Assembly (NCBI RefSeq): GCF_009905535.1
Contig: NZ_JAAALA010000016.1
Location: 1-64,000 of the forward strand
Direction: 5' to 3'
Origin: Caulobacter sp. SLTY
Lineage (GTDB): Bacteria; Pseudomonadota; Alphaproteobacteria; Caulobacterales; Caulobacteraceae
DNA: 64,000 bases
Position 1 is the first letter of the stretch. The number at the start of each line of letters is the position of its first letter. Positions 45,500 to 53,365 of the stretch are shown here, one piece after another. The position numbers and the translations under genes were made by a program. The notes below the pieces were generated by a model. It made no database searches. It was not told the DNA's origin and saw only the letters and a program-made list of their open reading frames with translations.

Positions 45500-47893
45500 T
45501 TAGAACTGCATCCGCAGGGTCAGGCCGTAGAGCCGGGGCGACCCGACGAAGGCGCCGAAGCTGCCGGTCTGGTTGGGGGTGGCGAACGCCTGGTTGATGT
45601 ACCGCTCGTCCGTCAGGTTCTGGACCCAGCCTTCCAGCGCCCATTTGTCGTCGATGTTGGCCAGGGTGATCCGGCCGTTGATCAGCAGCAGCTTGTCGCG
45701 GGTGGTGCCGGGGGTCAGGCTGGAGGAGGTGTTCATCTCCGAGGTGTATTTGCTCGAGAGGTTGAACCGCAGTTCCAGGTCGTTGCCCAGGTCATGGGTG
45801 TAGTCGGTCTGCAGCGAAGCCGACCACAGGGGCGCGATGACGATCCGCGAGTCCGCCAGTCCCGGCGAGACGCCGGGGATCCCGGTGAAGTCGCCGGCCT
45901 GGGTCTCTGCATAGGTGACGCCGCCGCCGAACCGCAGGCCCTCGACCGGGGTGCGCCAGGAGAAGTCAACCTCGACGCCGCGCGAGACGACCTCGGGCAG
46001 CGAAGTCACCACGAAGCTGGACCCGGTATAGACGTTCAGCTGGTAGTCGGTGAACGTCTGCCAGAAGACGGCGGTGTTCAGGGTCAGGGCGCGGTCGAAC
46101 AGGGTCGACTTGGCGCCGACCTCATAGGCGTCGACGAACTCCGGCGAGAAGCTGGTGTCCGGATCGATGACCGTGGTGGCCAGGCGCTCACGGTCGATGT
46201 TGAAGCCGCCGCCCTTGTAGCCGCGCGAATAGGACGCGTAGGTCATGAAGTCCGGGGTGAACCGGTAGGCCACCTTGAAGGTGCCGCCCCATTCTTTTTC
46301 GGTGCGGTCCTGGCTTGTCGTGGCGTTGTTGAAGCCGCTGTCGAAGCTGGGTGCACAGAGGGCGGCGATCACGCCGGCCGGGATCACCGCGCCACCGGCG
46401 ATCCGGGTCTGGATCGCGGCGCAGGCCGGAGCCCCGCCATTGTTGAAGAACACCGACTCCAGGCTGCGCTCGTCGTGGGTGTAACGCAGGCCCAGGGTCA
46501 GCTCGAGGCCCTCGGTCACCTGCCAGTTGACGTTGCCGAACAGGGCCGTGGTGTCGCCTTCCTGCAGGAACTGGTCCTGTTGGCCGAGGCCCACCGGGAA
46601 GTTTGTCCCGACCGGCAGCAGGGTGAAGTTGGAGACGGCGTTGGGGTTCAGCCCGCCCGACAGCTGCAGGCCCAGGAAGCTTTCCAGGTCACGGCCGTAC
46701 TGCCAGGACTGGCGGTGGTCGATCTCCTCCTTGGCGTAGAAGATGCCGCCGACGTAGGTCAGCGGGCCGGCGGTCCCGGCCAGGCGCAGTTCCTGGCTGA
46801 ACTGCTTGAAGTTGGTGCCGAAGTCGCCGTTGTTGTCGCGGTAGCCGATGTCGGCGCCGGAGTAGTCGATGTCGCTGCCCCGGACGATGTCCCATTCCCG
46901 CCAGGCGGTGATCGAGGTCAGGGTCAGGTCGGGGGTGATGTCCCAGTTGGCTTCCAGCGACAGGCCGCCCTCGTTGATCGTCTGGGCGTCCTCGCGGTTC
47001 GCATAGGCCTTGTAGTCGGTGTATTTCGGGGTGCTGTCGGTGCCCAGGCCACCGGTCAGGCTGTTGATCCGGCCGGCGTTGACCCCGGAGATCAGCGGCA
47101 CGCCCAGGCAGCAGAGCTCGTCGCGATAGCTGTAGTCGCCGATCAGCCGGATCTCGAGATCCTCGTTCGGCAGATAGAGCAGCTGGCCGCGCATGGAGAG
47201 GTAGTTGCGGTCGTGCGAGTCGCTGCGGCGACGCGGGCCGCCGGCGGTTTCGACATCCATCCAGCCGTCGCGGGTGCGGGCGACGATGAAGAAGCGGCCC
47301 GCAAGCCTGTCGTCGAGGATCGGGCCATTGAGGCTGAGCGAGCCGCCGACTTCGCCATAGTTGGCGACGGTGGCTTCGGCCTTGATGGCCGGCTCGAAGG
47401 TCGGGCTGGCGGTGATCACATTGATGACCCCGGCAGAGGTATTCTTGCCGAACAGCGTGCCCTGCGGGCCGTTCAGCACTTCGATCCGCTCGACTTCGCC
47501 CAGGTCGCCGAAGCCGACGCCATTGCGGGGGCGATAGACGCCGTCGATCACCACACCGACCGACGACTCCAGGCCCGGGTTGTCACCGGCGGTGCCGATG
47601 CCGCGAACCCGGACGTTGGTGGTGGCTTCCGAGGAGGTGGACACCGAGTTCAGGCTGGGAACCAGGACCGTCAAGTCCTTGATGTCCTTCACGCCGGCCT
47701 TCTCGATGGCGGCGCCGCCCACCGCGGTGACCGAGATCGGCACGTCCTGCAGCGACTGCTCCCGCTTCTGGGCCGTGATGATGATTTCGTCGACGGTGCC
47801 GGCCGTGTCGGCTTCCGGCTCGGTCTGGGCCAGCGCCGGGGCGGCGATGAGCAGGGCGGCCATGGAAGACGCCGCGATGAGCATGGATTTCAT
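45500..47893 (-). CDS. TonB-dependent outer-membrane receptor
   Basis: 797 aa. Signal peptide ends PALAQTE. The motif VDEIIITAQKREQSLQDVPI is the TonB box and plug start seen in sphingomonad/caulobacter organic-substrate receptors, followed by RVRGIGTAGDNPGLESS and RIEVLNGPQGTLFGKNTSAG. The barrel ends in Phe (LTLRMQF). GGGAGGGAG precedes the ATG. The size and plug motif are like receptors for plant or steroid compounds and not like classical siderophore receptors, though ligand cannot be stated. Read toward the CoA transferase, 170 bases away. Confidence 0.95.
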   Translation of the reverse strand: MKSMLIAASSMAALLIAAPALAQTEPEADTAGTVDEIIITAQKREQSLQDVPISVTAVGGAAIEKAGVKDIKDLTVLVPSLNSVSTSSEATTNVRVRGIGTAGDNPGLESSVGVVIDGVYRPRNGVGFGDLGEVERIEVLNGPQGTLFGKNTSAGVINVITASPTFEPAIKAEATVANYGEVGGSLSLNGPILDDRLAGRFFIVARTRDGWMDVETAGGPRRRSDSHDRNYLSMRGQLLYLPNEDLEIRLIGDYSYRDELCCLGVPLISGVNAGRINSLTGGLGTDSTPKYTDYKAYANREDAQTINEGGLSLEANWDITPDLTLTSITAWREWDIVRGSDIDYSGADIGYRDNNGDFGTNFKQFSQELRLAGTAGPLTYVGGIFYAKEEIDHRQSWQYGRDLESFLGLQLSGGLNPNAVSNFTLLPVGTNFPVGLGQQDQFLQEGDTTALFGNVNWQVTEGLELTLGLRYTHDERSLESVFFNNGGAPACAAIQTRIAGGAVIPAGVIAALCAPSFDSGFNNATTSQDRTEKEWGGTFKVAYRFTPDFMTYASYSRGYKGGGFNIDRERLATTVIDPDTSFSPEFVDAYEVGAKSTLFDRALTLNTAVFWQTFTDYQLNVYTGSSFVVTSLPEVVSRGVEVDFSWRTPVEGLRFGGGVTYAETQAGDFTGIPGVSPGLADSRIVIAPLWSASLQTDYTHDLGNDLELRFNLSSKYTSEMNTSSSLTPGTTRDKLLLINGRITLANIDDKWALEGWVQNLTDERYINQAFATPNQTGSFGAFVGSPRLYGLTLRMQF

Positions 47894-48120
47894 ATCTAAC
47901 TCCCTCCCGAAACGACGGGGCTCAATCGCCCCTTTATGATTGTTCAGGATGGCTAGAGGAATTTTTCTGGTCGTTCAATAGGTCATCACATTCTGGATGC
48001 CGTCTTCGTCCATTTTCGCCGGGCAGGCGGAAATCGAGCGCTCCGGCCTCTTGACACGAGACACCGTCGAGGCATTTTTTCTTTACGTTTATAAAAATCA
48101 CGATTTACCGGGAGACAGGG

Positions 48121-49866
48121 TTGTCAATTTCCTCCGCGACCGGATGGCCGGCGATCTCCGTCGCCGACGCCTACGCCAGGCTGACGGCGGCCGGTTCGCC
48201 GTTCGAGACCGCCTTGCGCCCCGTGCGCGGCCAGCTTCTGAAGACCTGGGCCAAGGGGCCGCAGACCATGCGCGATGTGCTGGGGCGGGTGCGCGAGCAT
48301 GGAGACAGGACCTTCATCGTCCTGGAGGATGAGCGGGTTTCCTACGGCGACTTTCACAAGGCCGTGGCCCAGCTGGCGGCGGCCTTTGTCGAGATGGGCG
48401 TCGAGCCCGGCGACCGGGTGGCAGTGACCATGCGCAACCTGCCCGAATGGCCGGTCACGGTCTGCGCCGCCATCGCGATCGGGGCCATCGCCACCCCCCT
48501 GAACGCCTGGTGGTCCCGTGAGGAGCTGGTCTACGGCCTGAAGGACAGCGGGGCCAAAGTGGCCATCTTCGATCCCGAGCGCCTGGAACGGGTGGCCGGC
48601 GACCTGGCCGGCCTGCCGGATCTCGACCACGTAATGGTCGCCCGGGGCGAGGGCGCCGCGCCGCTGGAAACGCTGATCGGCCCGGTCGCCGGGTGGGCCA
48701 GCCTGCCGGACGCCGACCTGCCGCCCATCGACGCCCTCGGCGCGGAGATGGACCCCGACTCGGCGGCGACGCTGTTCTACACCTCCGGCACGACCGGCAA
48801 GCCCAAGGGCGCCGTCGGCTCCCACCGGGCCTTCACCTCCAACATCCTGACCCAGCAGTTCGTCGCCGCCCGGGCCTTCCTGCGCCGGGGCGAAACCATG
48901 CCGGCCCGGCCGGCCAACGCACCGCAGCGGGCCACCCTGCTGGCCGTGCCGCTTTTCCACGTCACCGGCTTCTCGGCCATCCTCACCCCCCTGATGTTCA
49001 ACGGCGACAAGCTGGTGCTCATGCGCCGGTTCGACGCCGGACAGGCTCTGGCCCTGATCGAGCGCGAGCGGATCAGCACCGCCGGTGGGGTGCCGGCCAT
49101 CGCCTGGCAGCTGGTCGACCATCCCGACCGCGAGAAGTACGACCTGAGCTCCCTGGAGCGGGTTGCCTACGGCGGGGCCCCCTGCCCGCCCGAGCTGTCG
49201 CGGCGGGTGCGGGAGGTGTGGCCCCATGCGGCGCCCTCGGCCGGCTGGGGCATGACCGAGACCTGTGCGGTGTTCGCCAACAACACCGCCGAGGACTACC
49301 TGGCAAAGCCCGACAGCTGTGGCCCGCCAACGCCGCTGGGCGAGTGGAAGGTGATGCGGCCGGACGGGACCGAGGCCCCCACAGGCGAGGTCGGCGAGCT
49401 GTGGGTGCGCGGATGCACCGTGGCCATCGAGTACTGGAACAATCCGGCGGCCACCGAGGAGACCTTCGGCGGTGGCTGGCTGAAGACCGGCGACCTGGCG
49501 CGGCTGGACGAGGAGGGCTTCGCCTACATCGTCGACCGGGCCAAGGACATGCTGATCCGGGGCGGCGAAAACATCTACTGCATCGAGGTCGAGAACCTGC
49601 TGGCTGAGCACCCGGCGGTGGACGAGGCGGCGCTGATCGGCCTGCCGCACCGTACGCTGGGCGAGGAGCCGGGCGCCATCGTGCGGCTGCGCGAGGGCGG
49701 GGCCGCCGACGAGGCGGAGCTGCGCGCGTTCGTCGCCTCGCGGCTGGCTGGGTTCAAGGTTCCCGTCCGCGTCTTCTTCGCCGGCGAGCCCCTGCCCCGC
49801 AACGCCAACGGCAAGCTGATCAAAGCCGAACTGCGCGAACGCTTCGCCCAGTCCGAACCCGCCTGA
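48121..49866 (+). CDS. acyl-CoA synthetase (AMP-forming)
   Basis: 581 aa from TTG with GGGAG upstream. The P-loop TLFYTSGTTGKPKGA (residues 217-231), GWGMTE motif, GGGWLKTGDLARLDEEGF and DMLIRGGENIYCIEVE hinge, and the C-terminal NGKLIK lysine are complete, so it should form an acyl-AMP and then acyl-CoA. Acid substrate unknown. Divergent from the TonB receptor, with an AT-rich stretch at 48074-48105 as likely promoter. The MerR gene follows after 11 bases. Confidence 0.93.
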   Translation: MSISSATGWPAISVADAYARLTAAGSPFETALRPVRGQLLKTWAKGPQTMRDVLGRVREHGDRTFIVLEDERVSYGDFHKAVAQLAAAFVEMGVEPGDRVAVTMRNLPEWPVTVCAAIAIGAIATPLNAWWSREELVYGLKDSGAKVAIFDPERLERVAGDLAGLPDLDHVMVARGEGAAPLETLIGPVAGWASLPDADLPPIDALGAEMDPDSAATLFYTSGTTGKPKGAVGSHRAFTSNILTQQFVAARAFLRRGETMPARPANAPQRATLLAVPLFHVTGFSAILTPLMFNGDKLVLMRRFDAGQALALIERERISTAGGVPAIAWQLVDHPDREKYDLSSLERVAYGGAPCPPELSRRVREVWPHAAPSAGWGMTETCAVFANNTAEDYLAKPDSCGPPTPLGEWKVMRPDGTEAPTGEVGELWVRGCTVAIEYWNNPAATEETFGGGWLKTGDLARLDEEGFAYIVDRAKDMLIRGGENIYCIEVENLLAEHPAVDEAALIGLPHRTLGEEPGAIVRLREGGAADEAELRAFVASRLAGFKVPVRVFFAGEPLPRNANGKLIKAELRERFAQSEPA

Positions 49867-49877
49867 GAGATGGAACA

Positions 49878-50300
49878 ATGACCGCTTCGGTGACCCCCAT
49901 GAAGAAACACGCCGGCCTGGAGATCAGATCGGCCATGTGCCAGGTCCGCCAGCTGACCGGCATGACCCACCGCGCCCTGCGCCTCTATGAGGCCAAGGGG
50001 TTGATCCGGGTGGACCGCAACGCGCGTGGCCACCGGCTGTACGACCAGAAAACCGTCAGCCGCCTGTTGTTCATCGCCGAGGCCCGCCGCGCCGGCCTGG
50101 CGATCCAGGACATCCGCAAGCTGCTGGCGGTCGGGGACCGCGAGGGCGAGGCGCGAATGGCCGACGCCGCCCAGAGCAGCCTGATGGCCCGGCTGGAGAC
50201 CCTGCGCGACCAGACCGCCGCCATCCTGCAGACCGCACGCAGGCTGGGCCTCTCCCTCAGCGAGGACGCGTCGGCGCCGCGCTTGGCGGCGGCGGGCTGA
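49878..50300 (+). CDS. MerR-family transcriptional regulator
   Basis: 140 aa. The N-terminal ~15 residues precede the MerR winged helix (MCQVRQLTGMTHRALRLYE, GLIRVDRNARGHRLYDQ, LLFIAEARRAGLAIQDIRKLL), then a coiled-coil dimer helix rich in Arg/Ala. There is no metal-binding Cys motif at the C-terminus, so it is not a classical metal sensor; MerR proteins of this layout often control fatty- or aromatic-acid pathways (LiuR-like). It follows the CoA ligase by 11 bases and probably belongs to the same operon. Confidence 0.88.
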   Translation: MTASVTPMKKHAGLEIRSAMCQVRQLTGMTHRALRLYEAKGLIRVDRNARGHRLYDQKTVSRLLFIAEARRAGLAIQDIRKLLAVGDREGEARMADAAQSSLMARLETLRDQTAAILQTARRLGLSLSEDASAPRLAAAG

Positions 50301-50469
50301 ACCCCTCCAGCCTCACCCAAGGTGACCTTCCGGCCGTGCGTCCCATGGGTGCGCGGCTTTTTCACATTGGCGCGCGAAAAGGCTTCACAGCCCGGTTTGC
50401 GGCGCTACTGTCACCTTGATTGAAACGTTTGTTTGGAGCGCCGGGCGCGCTCCCCGAGGGGATAGCCGG

Positions 50470-51336
50470 ATGACCACCCGCTTCGAAGGCACCGACAACT
50501 ATGTGGCCACCGACGACCTGAAGGTCGCGGTCAACGCCGCGATCGCCCTGCAGCGGCCGCTGCTGATCAAGGGTGAGCCGGGGACCGGCAAGACGGTGCT
50601 GGCCGAGGAGATCGCCAAGGCGCTGGGCGCCCCGCTGATCACCTGGCACATCAAGTCGACCACCAAGGCCCACCAGGGCCTCTATGAGTACGACGCGGTC
50701 ACCCGCCTGCGCGACAGCCAGCTGGGCGACGAGCGGGTCAAGGACGTCAAGAACTACATCAAGAAGGGCAAGCTCTGGGAGGCGTTCGAGCACGGCGGGC
50801 GCCCGGTGCTGCTGATCGACGAGATCGACAAGGCCGACATCGAGTTTCCGAACGACCTGCTGCAGGAACTCGATCGGATGGAGTTCTACGTCTACGAGAC
50901 CGACGAGACCATCAAGGCCGTGGTCCGCCCGGTGGTGATCATCACCTCCAACAACGAGAAGGAACTGCCGGACGCCTTCCTGCGCCGCTGCTTCTTCCAC
51001 TACATCAAGTTCCCGGAAGCCGAGACGATGAACGCCATCGTCGAGGTCCACTATCCCGGGATCAAACAGAAGCTGGTCGCCGAGGCGCTGCGCATCTTCT
51101 ACGACATGCGCAAGGTGCCGGGCCTGAAGAAGAAGCCGTCGACCAGCGAGCTGCTCGATTGGCTGAAGCTGCTGATGGTCGAGGACATCACCGAGGACAC
51201 CCTGAAGGAAAAGGATCCGACCAAGCTGATCCCGCCCCTGCACGGCGCCCTGCTGAAGAACGAGCAGGACGTCCACCTGTTCGAACGGCTGGCCTTCCTG
51301 GCCCGGCGCGAAGGGGCGACCCGCCCTGGTCAGTGA
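50470..51336 (+). CDS. MoxR-family AAA+ ATPase
   Basis: 288 aa from the ATG at 50470 with GAGGGG upstream. Walker A GEPGTGKT, Walker B LLIDEIDKADIEFPN, sensor 1 ITSNNEKELPDAFLRRC and the MoxR lid region (HYIKFPEAET) are clear. MoxR ATPases act with a VWA-domain partner (CoxE/YehL-like) to mature metalloenzymes or cell-envelope complexes. No VWA gene follows here; a lipoprotein gene comes 100 bases later, after a weak hairpin (51392-51411). Confidence 0.92.
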   Translation: MTTRFEGTDNYVATDDLKVAVNAAIALQRPLLIKGEPGTGKTVLAEEIAKALGAPLITWHIKSTTKAHQGLYEYDAVTRLRDSQLGDERVKDVKNYIKKGKLWEAFEHGGRPVLLIDEIDKADIEFPNDLLQELDRMEFYVYETDETIKAVVRPVVIITSNNEKELPDAFLRRCFFHYIKFPEAETMNAIVEVHYPGIKQKLVAEALRIFYDMRKVPGLKKKPSTSELLDWLKLLMVEDITEDTLKEKDPTKLIPPLHGALLKNEQDVHLFERLAFLARREGATRPGQ

Positions 51337-51438
51337 TCCGACCGTCCAGTAGGCGGTTACGGCGAATTCACTGGATTGGAATGCGGCGCGGCCTCACCCT
51401 CACAGGTGAGGTCGTTGCTATTTCTAGGGCTGAAACTG

Positions 51439-52296
51439 ATGAAACGAATGCTGATGACCGCCGTGGGCTGCGGCGCCATCGCCCTGACCCTGGGCGCCTG
51501 CGAGAGCCGGGCCGAGTACCGGGCCAAGCGGGATGCGCGCGAGGCGCTGAAGGTGATCTCGCGGCTGGACTGTCCCGAGACCCAGGGCGACCTGAAGCGC
51601 GTCAGCGCCGAGGCCGACGGCCAGACCTGCACCTACAGCGGGGCGGACGCCGAGGTGACCTTGAAGCTGGTGGCGGTCAGCAATGAGCCCGCCAAGGCGC
51701 TGGAGCCGATCGAGGCCGAGGTTCGCGGCCTGTTTGCCCCGGTCGCCGATCCGGCCGCTCCCGAGACCCCCGAACCCCCGGCCAAGCCGGCAGAACCGGT
51801 CGCCAGCGGCAAGACCACGAAGGAAACGGTGAAATTCCCTGGCGTCTCAATCGAGACCGAGGAAGGCGACGGGGTCGACAAAGCCCGGATCCGCGTCCCG
51901 GGTGTCAGCATCGACGCCGACGGCGAGAATGCCAAGGTCCGGGTCGCCGGCATGGAGATCACCGCCAACGAGGACACCAACGAGGTCCGCATCGTCCGCG
52001 AAAAGTGGCGTGACGGAGACGAGGGCAACATCGTGATCGATGGCGCCGACGCCCACATCGATGGAGACGGCTTCTCGATGGGCGGCAAGCGCAAGCGCGG
52101 CTTCCGGACCACCTTCGTCAAGACCGACGAGACCGCCGGCGCCGCCTGGACCACCGCCGGCTATGAAGCCCAGGGCCCGACGCGCGGCCCGCTGGTGGTG
52201 GCCGTGGTCAAGTCGAAGAAGCCGCGCGACGGGACGGGGTCGAACAGCCTGTTCAAGGACGCGACGGCCCTGGTGCGCCACAACTTCGAGAAATAG
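51439..52296 (+). CDS. predicted lipoprotein with repeated beta-strands
   Basis: 285 aa from the ATG at 51439. Lipobox LGAC gives Cys20 after a short signal. Residues ~30-100 form one domain with a Cys pair (RLDCPETQGD, GQTCTYSG). A Pro-rich linker leads to a region with repeated short strands of the type PGVSIETEEGDGVDKARI, PGVSIDADGENAKV and AGMEITANEDTNEV, like a small beta-solenoid. The C-terminal part contains basic KRKRGFRTTF and ends KDATALVRHNF. Envelope-located; no function known. Slightly separate from the MoxR gene. Confidence 0.76.
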   Translation: MKRMLMTAVGCGAIALTLGACESRAEYRAKRDAREALKVISRLDCPETQGDLKRVSAEADGQTCTYSGADAEVTLKLVAVSNEPAKALEPIEAEVRGLFAPVADPAAPETPEPPAKPAEPVASGKTTKETVKFPGVSIETEEGDGVDKARIRVPGVSIDADGENAKVRVAGMEITANEDTNEVRIVREKWRDGDEGNIVIDGADAHIDGDGFSMGGKRKRGFRTTFVKTDETAGAAWTTAGYEAQGPTRGPLVVAVVKSKKPRDGTGSNSLFKDATALVRHNFEK

Positions 52297-52320
52297 CGAC
52301 CTTGATGGCGCGCCGCCCCT

Positions 52321-53238
52321 TCAGGCGGCCGCCTGAAAGTCGGTCGAGGCGAGCTTCAGCCGGTGCATCACCGCCTCGGCTGCCAGGCTGAGCGGGCGGT
52401 CGCGGCGGTGGACGATGGAGACGTCCCAGGGCGGGACGGCGGTGAAGGCCGCCGCGTGGACCATGGGGTCGTTGTAGGCCATCTCCTCGGCCATCTCCTG
52501 GTCGATCACCGCCACCGACCGGGCGTTGACCGCCATCAGCGCGGCGCCCCTCTGTGTCAGCACCTCCAGCCGGCTGCGGATCACCGCCGCCTCGCGGGCA
52601 AAGGCGTGGATGAGGGCGTCGCGATAGGGATTGGGCGGCGACAGCATGACCAGCTCGGTATCGACCAGGTCCGCCACCCCCACCTCGCTGCGATTGGCCA
52701 GGGGATGGTCCACGCGCATCACCGCCATCATGCGGCGGCGGCCCAATGGATGGTTGGCAAGCTGGGCCGCCGGGCTGAGCGGTCCCATCACCACCCCGAG
52801 GTCGACGGTCTCCAGGCCCACCCGGCGATAGGTCTCATCCTGATCGACCGCCAGGATGCGGAGGTTCAGCTCCGGCGCCTCGAGCGACAGCGCCGCGACC
52901 GCGCGCCCGACCAGGCCTTCGGCGTACACGGGCAGGGTGGCGATGCTCAGTTGCCCGCGCATGCCCTGGCGGATGGCTTCGGCGGCGATGGCGATCCGGT
53001 CCAGGCCGGAGAAACTGCGCCGAACCTCCTCATCCAGCAGCGCGCCCTCCGCTGTCGGCCGCATGCCGAAACGGCCGCGCTCGAACAGGGTCAGGCCGGT
53101 CCGGGTCTCCAGGGTGGCGATGGCCTTGGTGACCGCCGGCTGGGTCATGCCCAGGCGATCGGCGGCCAGGGTGGCCGAGCCGGTCTCGATAACCGCCCGG
53201 AATGCTTCCAGCGACTTGGGATCCAACCTGTTCATCAC
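52321..53238 (-). CDS. LysR-family transcriptional regulator
   Basis: 305 aa. N-terminal winged helix (residues 3-62: SLEAFRAVIETGSATLAADRL, TQPAVTKAIATLETRTGLTLF) and a PBP-like effector domain (~88-295) containing LSIATLPVYAEGLVGRAV. Domain organisation is full length, including the C-terminal helix. Divergent from the FG-GAP/RTX gene (127 bases apart), whose regulation it may control, or it may act on an unlinked operon. Effector not predictable. Confidence 0.9.
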   Translation of the reverse strand: MMNRLDPKSLEAFRAVIETGSATLAADRLGMTQPAVTKAIATLETRTGLTLFERGRFGMRPTAEGALLDEEVRRSFSGLDRIAIAAEAIRQGMRGQLSIATLPVYAEGLVGRAVAALSLEAPELNLRILAVDQDETYRRVGLETVDLGVVMGPLSPAAQLANHPLGRRRMMAVMRVDHPLANRSEVGVADLVDTELVMLSPPNPYRDALIHAFAREAAVIRSRLEVLTQRGAALMAVNARSVAVIDQEMAEEMAYNDPMVHAAAFTAVPPWDVSIVHRRDRPLSLAAEAVMHRLKLASTDFQAAA

Positions 53239-53365
53239 GCCCCCTAACGGTTCGGGACGTTATCCATAACCAGCAGGAATTCCAGCCGGGCAATTTGGAA
53301 TTTGATCGATCACCGGCGTGGCCGCCAGGGTTGGGAGACTGTAACCGCTGCCGAGGCGTCGACCC

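Noticed and set aside
45794-47899. 701-aa open frame antisense to the second TonB receptor
   Set aside because: Same GC-driven shadow; no ribosome-binding site and no recognisable fold.
48051-48079. TTGACA with 17-bp spacing before the CoA ligase as sigma-70 promoter
   Set aside because: The -10 position reads ATTTTT, a poor match; the AT-rich stretch nearby is only suggestive, so no promoter was called.
48124-49878. 584-aa open frame antisense to the CoA ligase
   Set aside because: Shadow of a complete acyl-CoA synthetase with all motifs.
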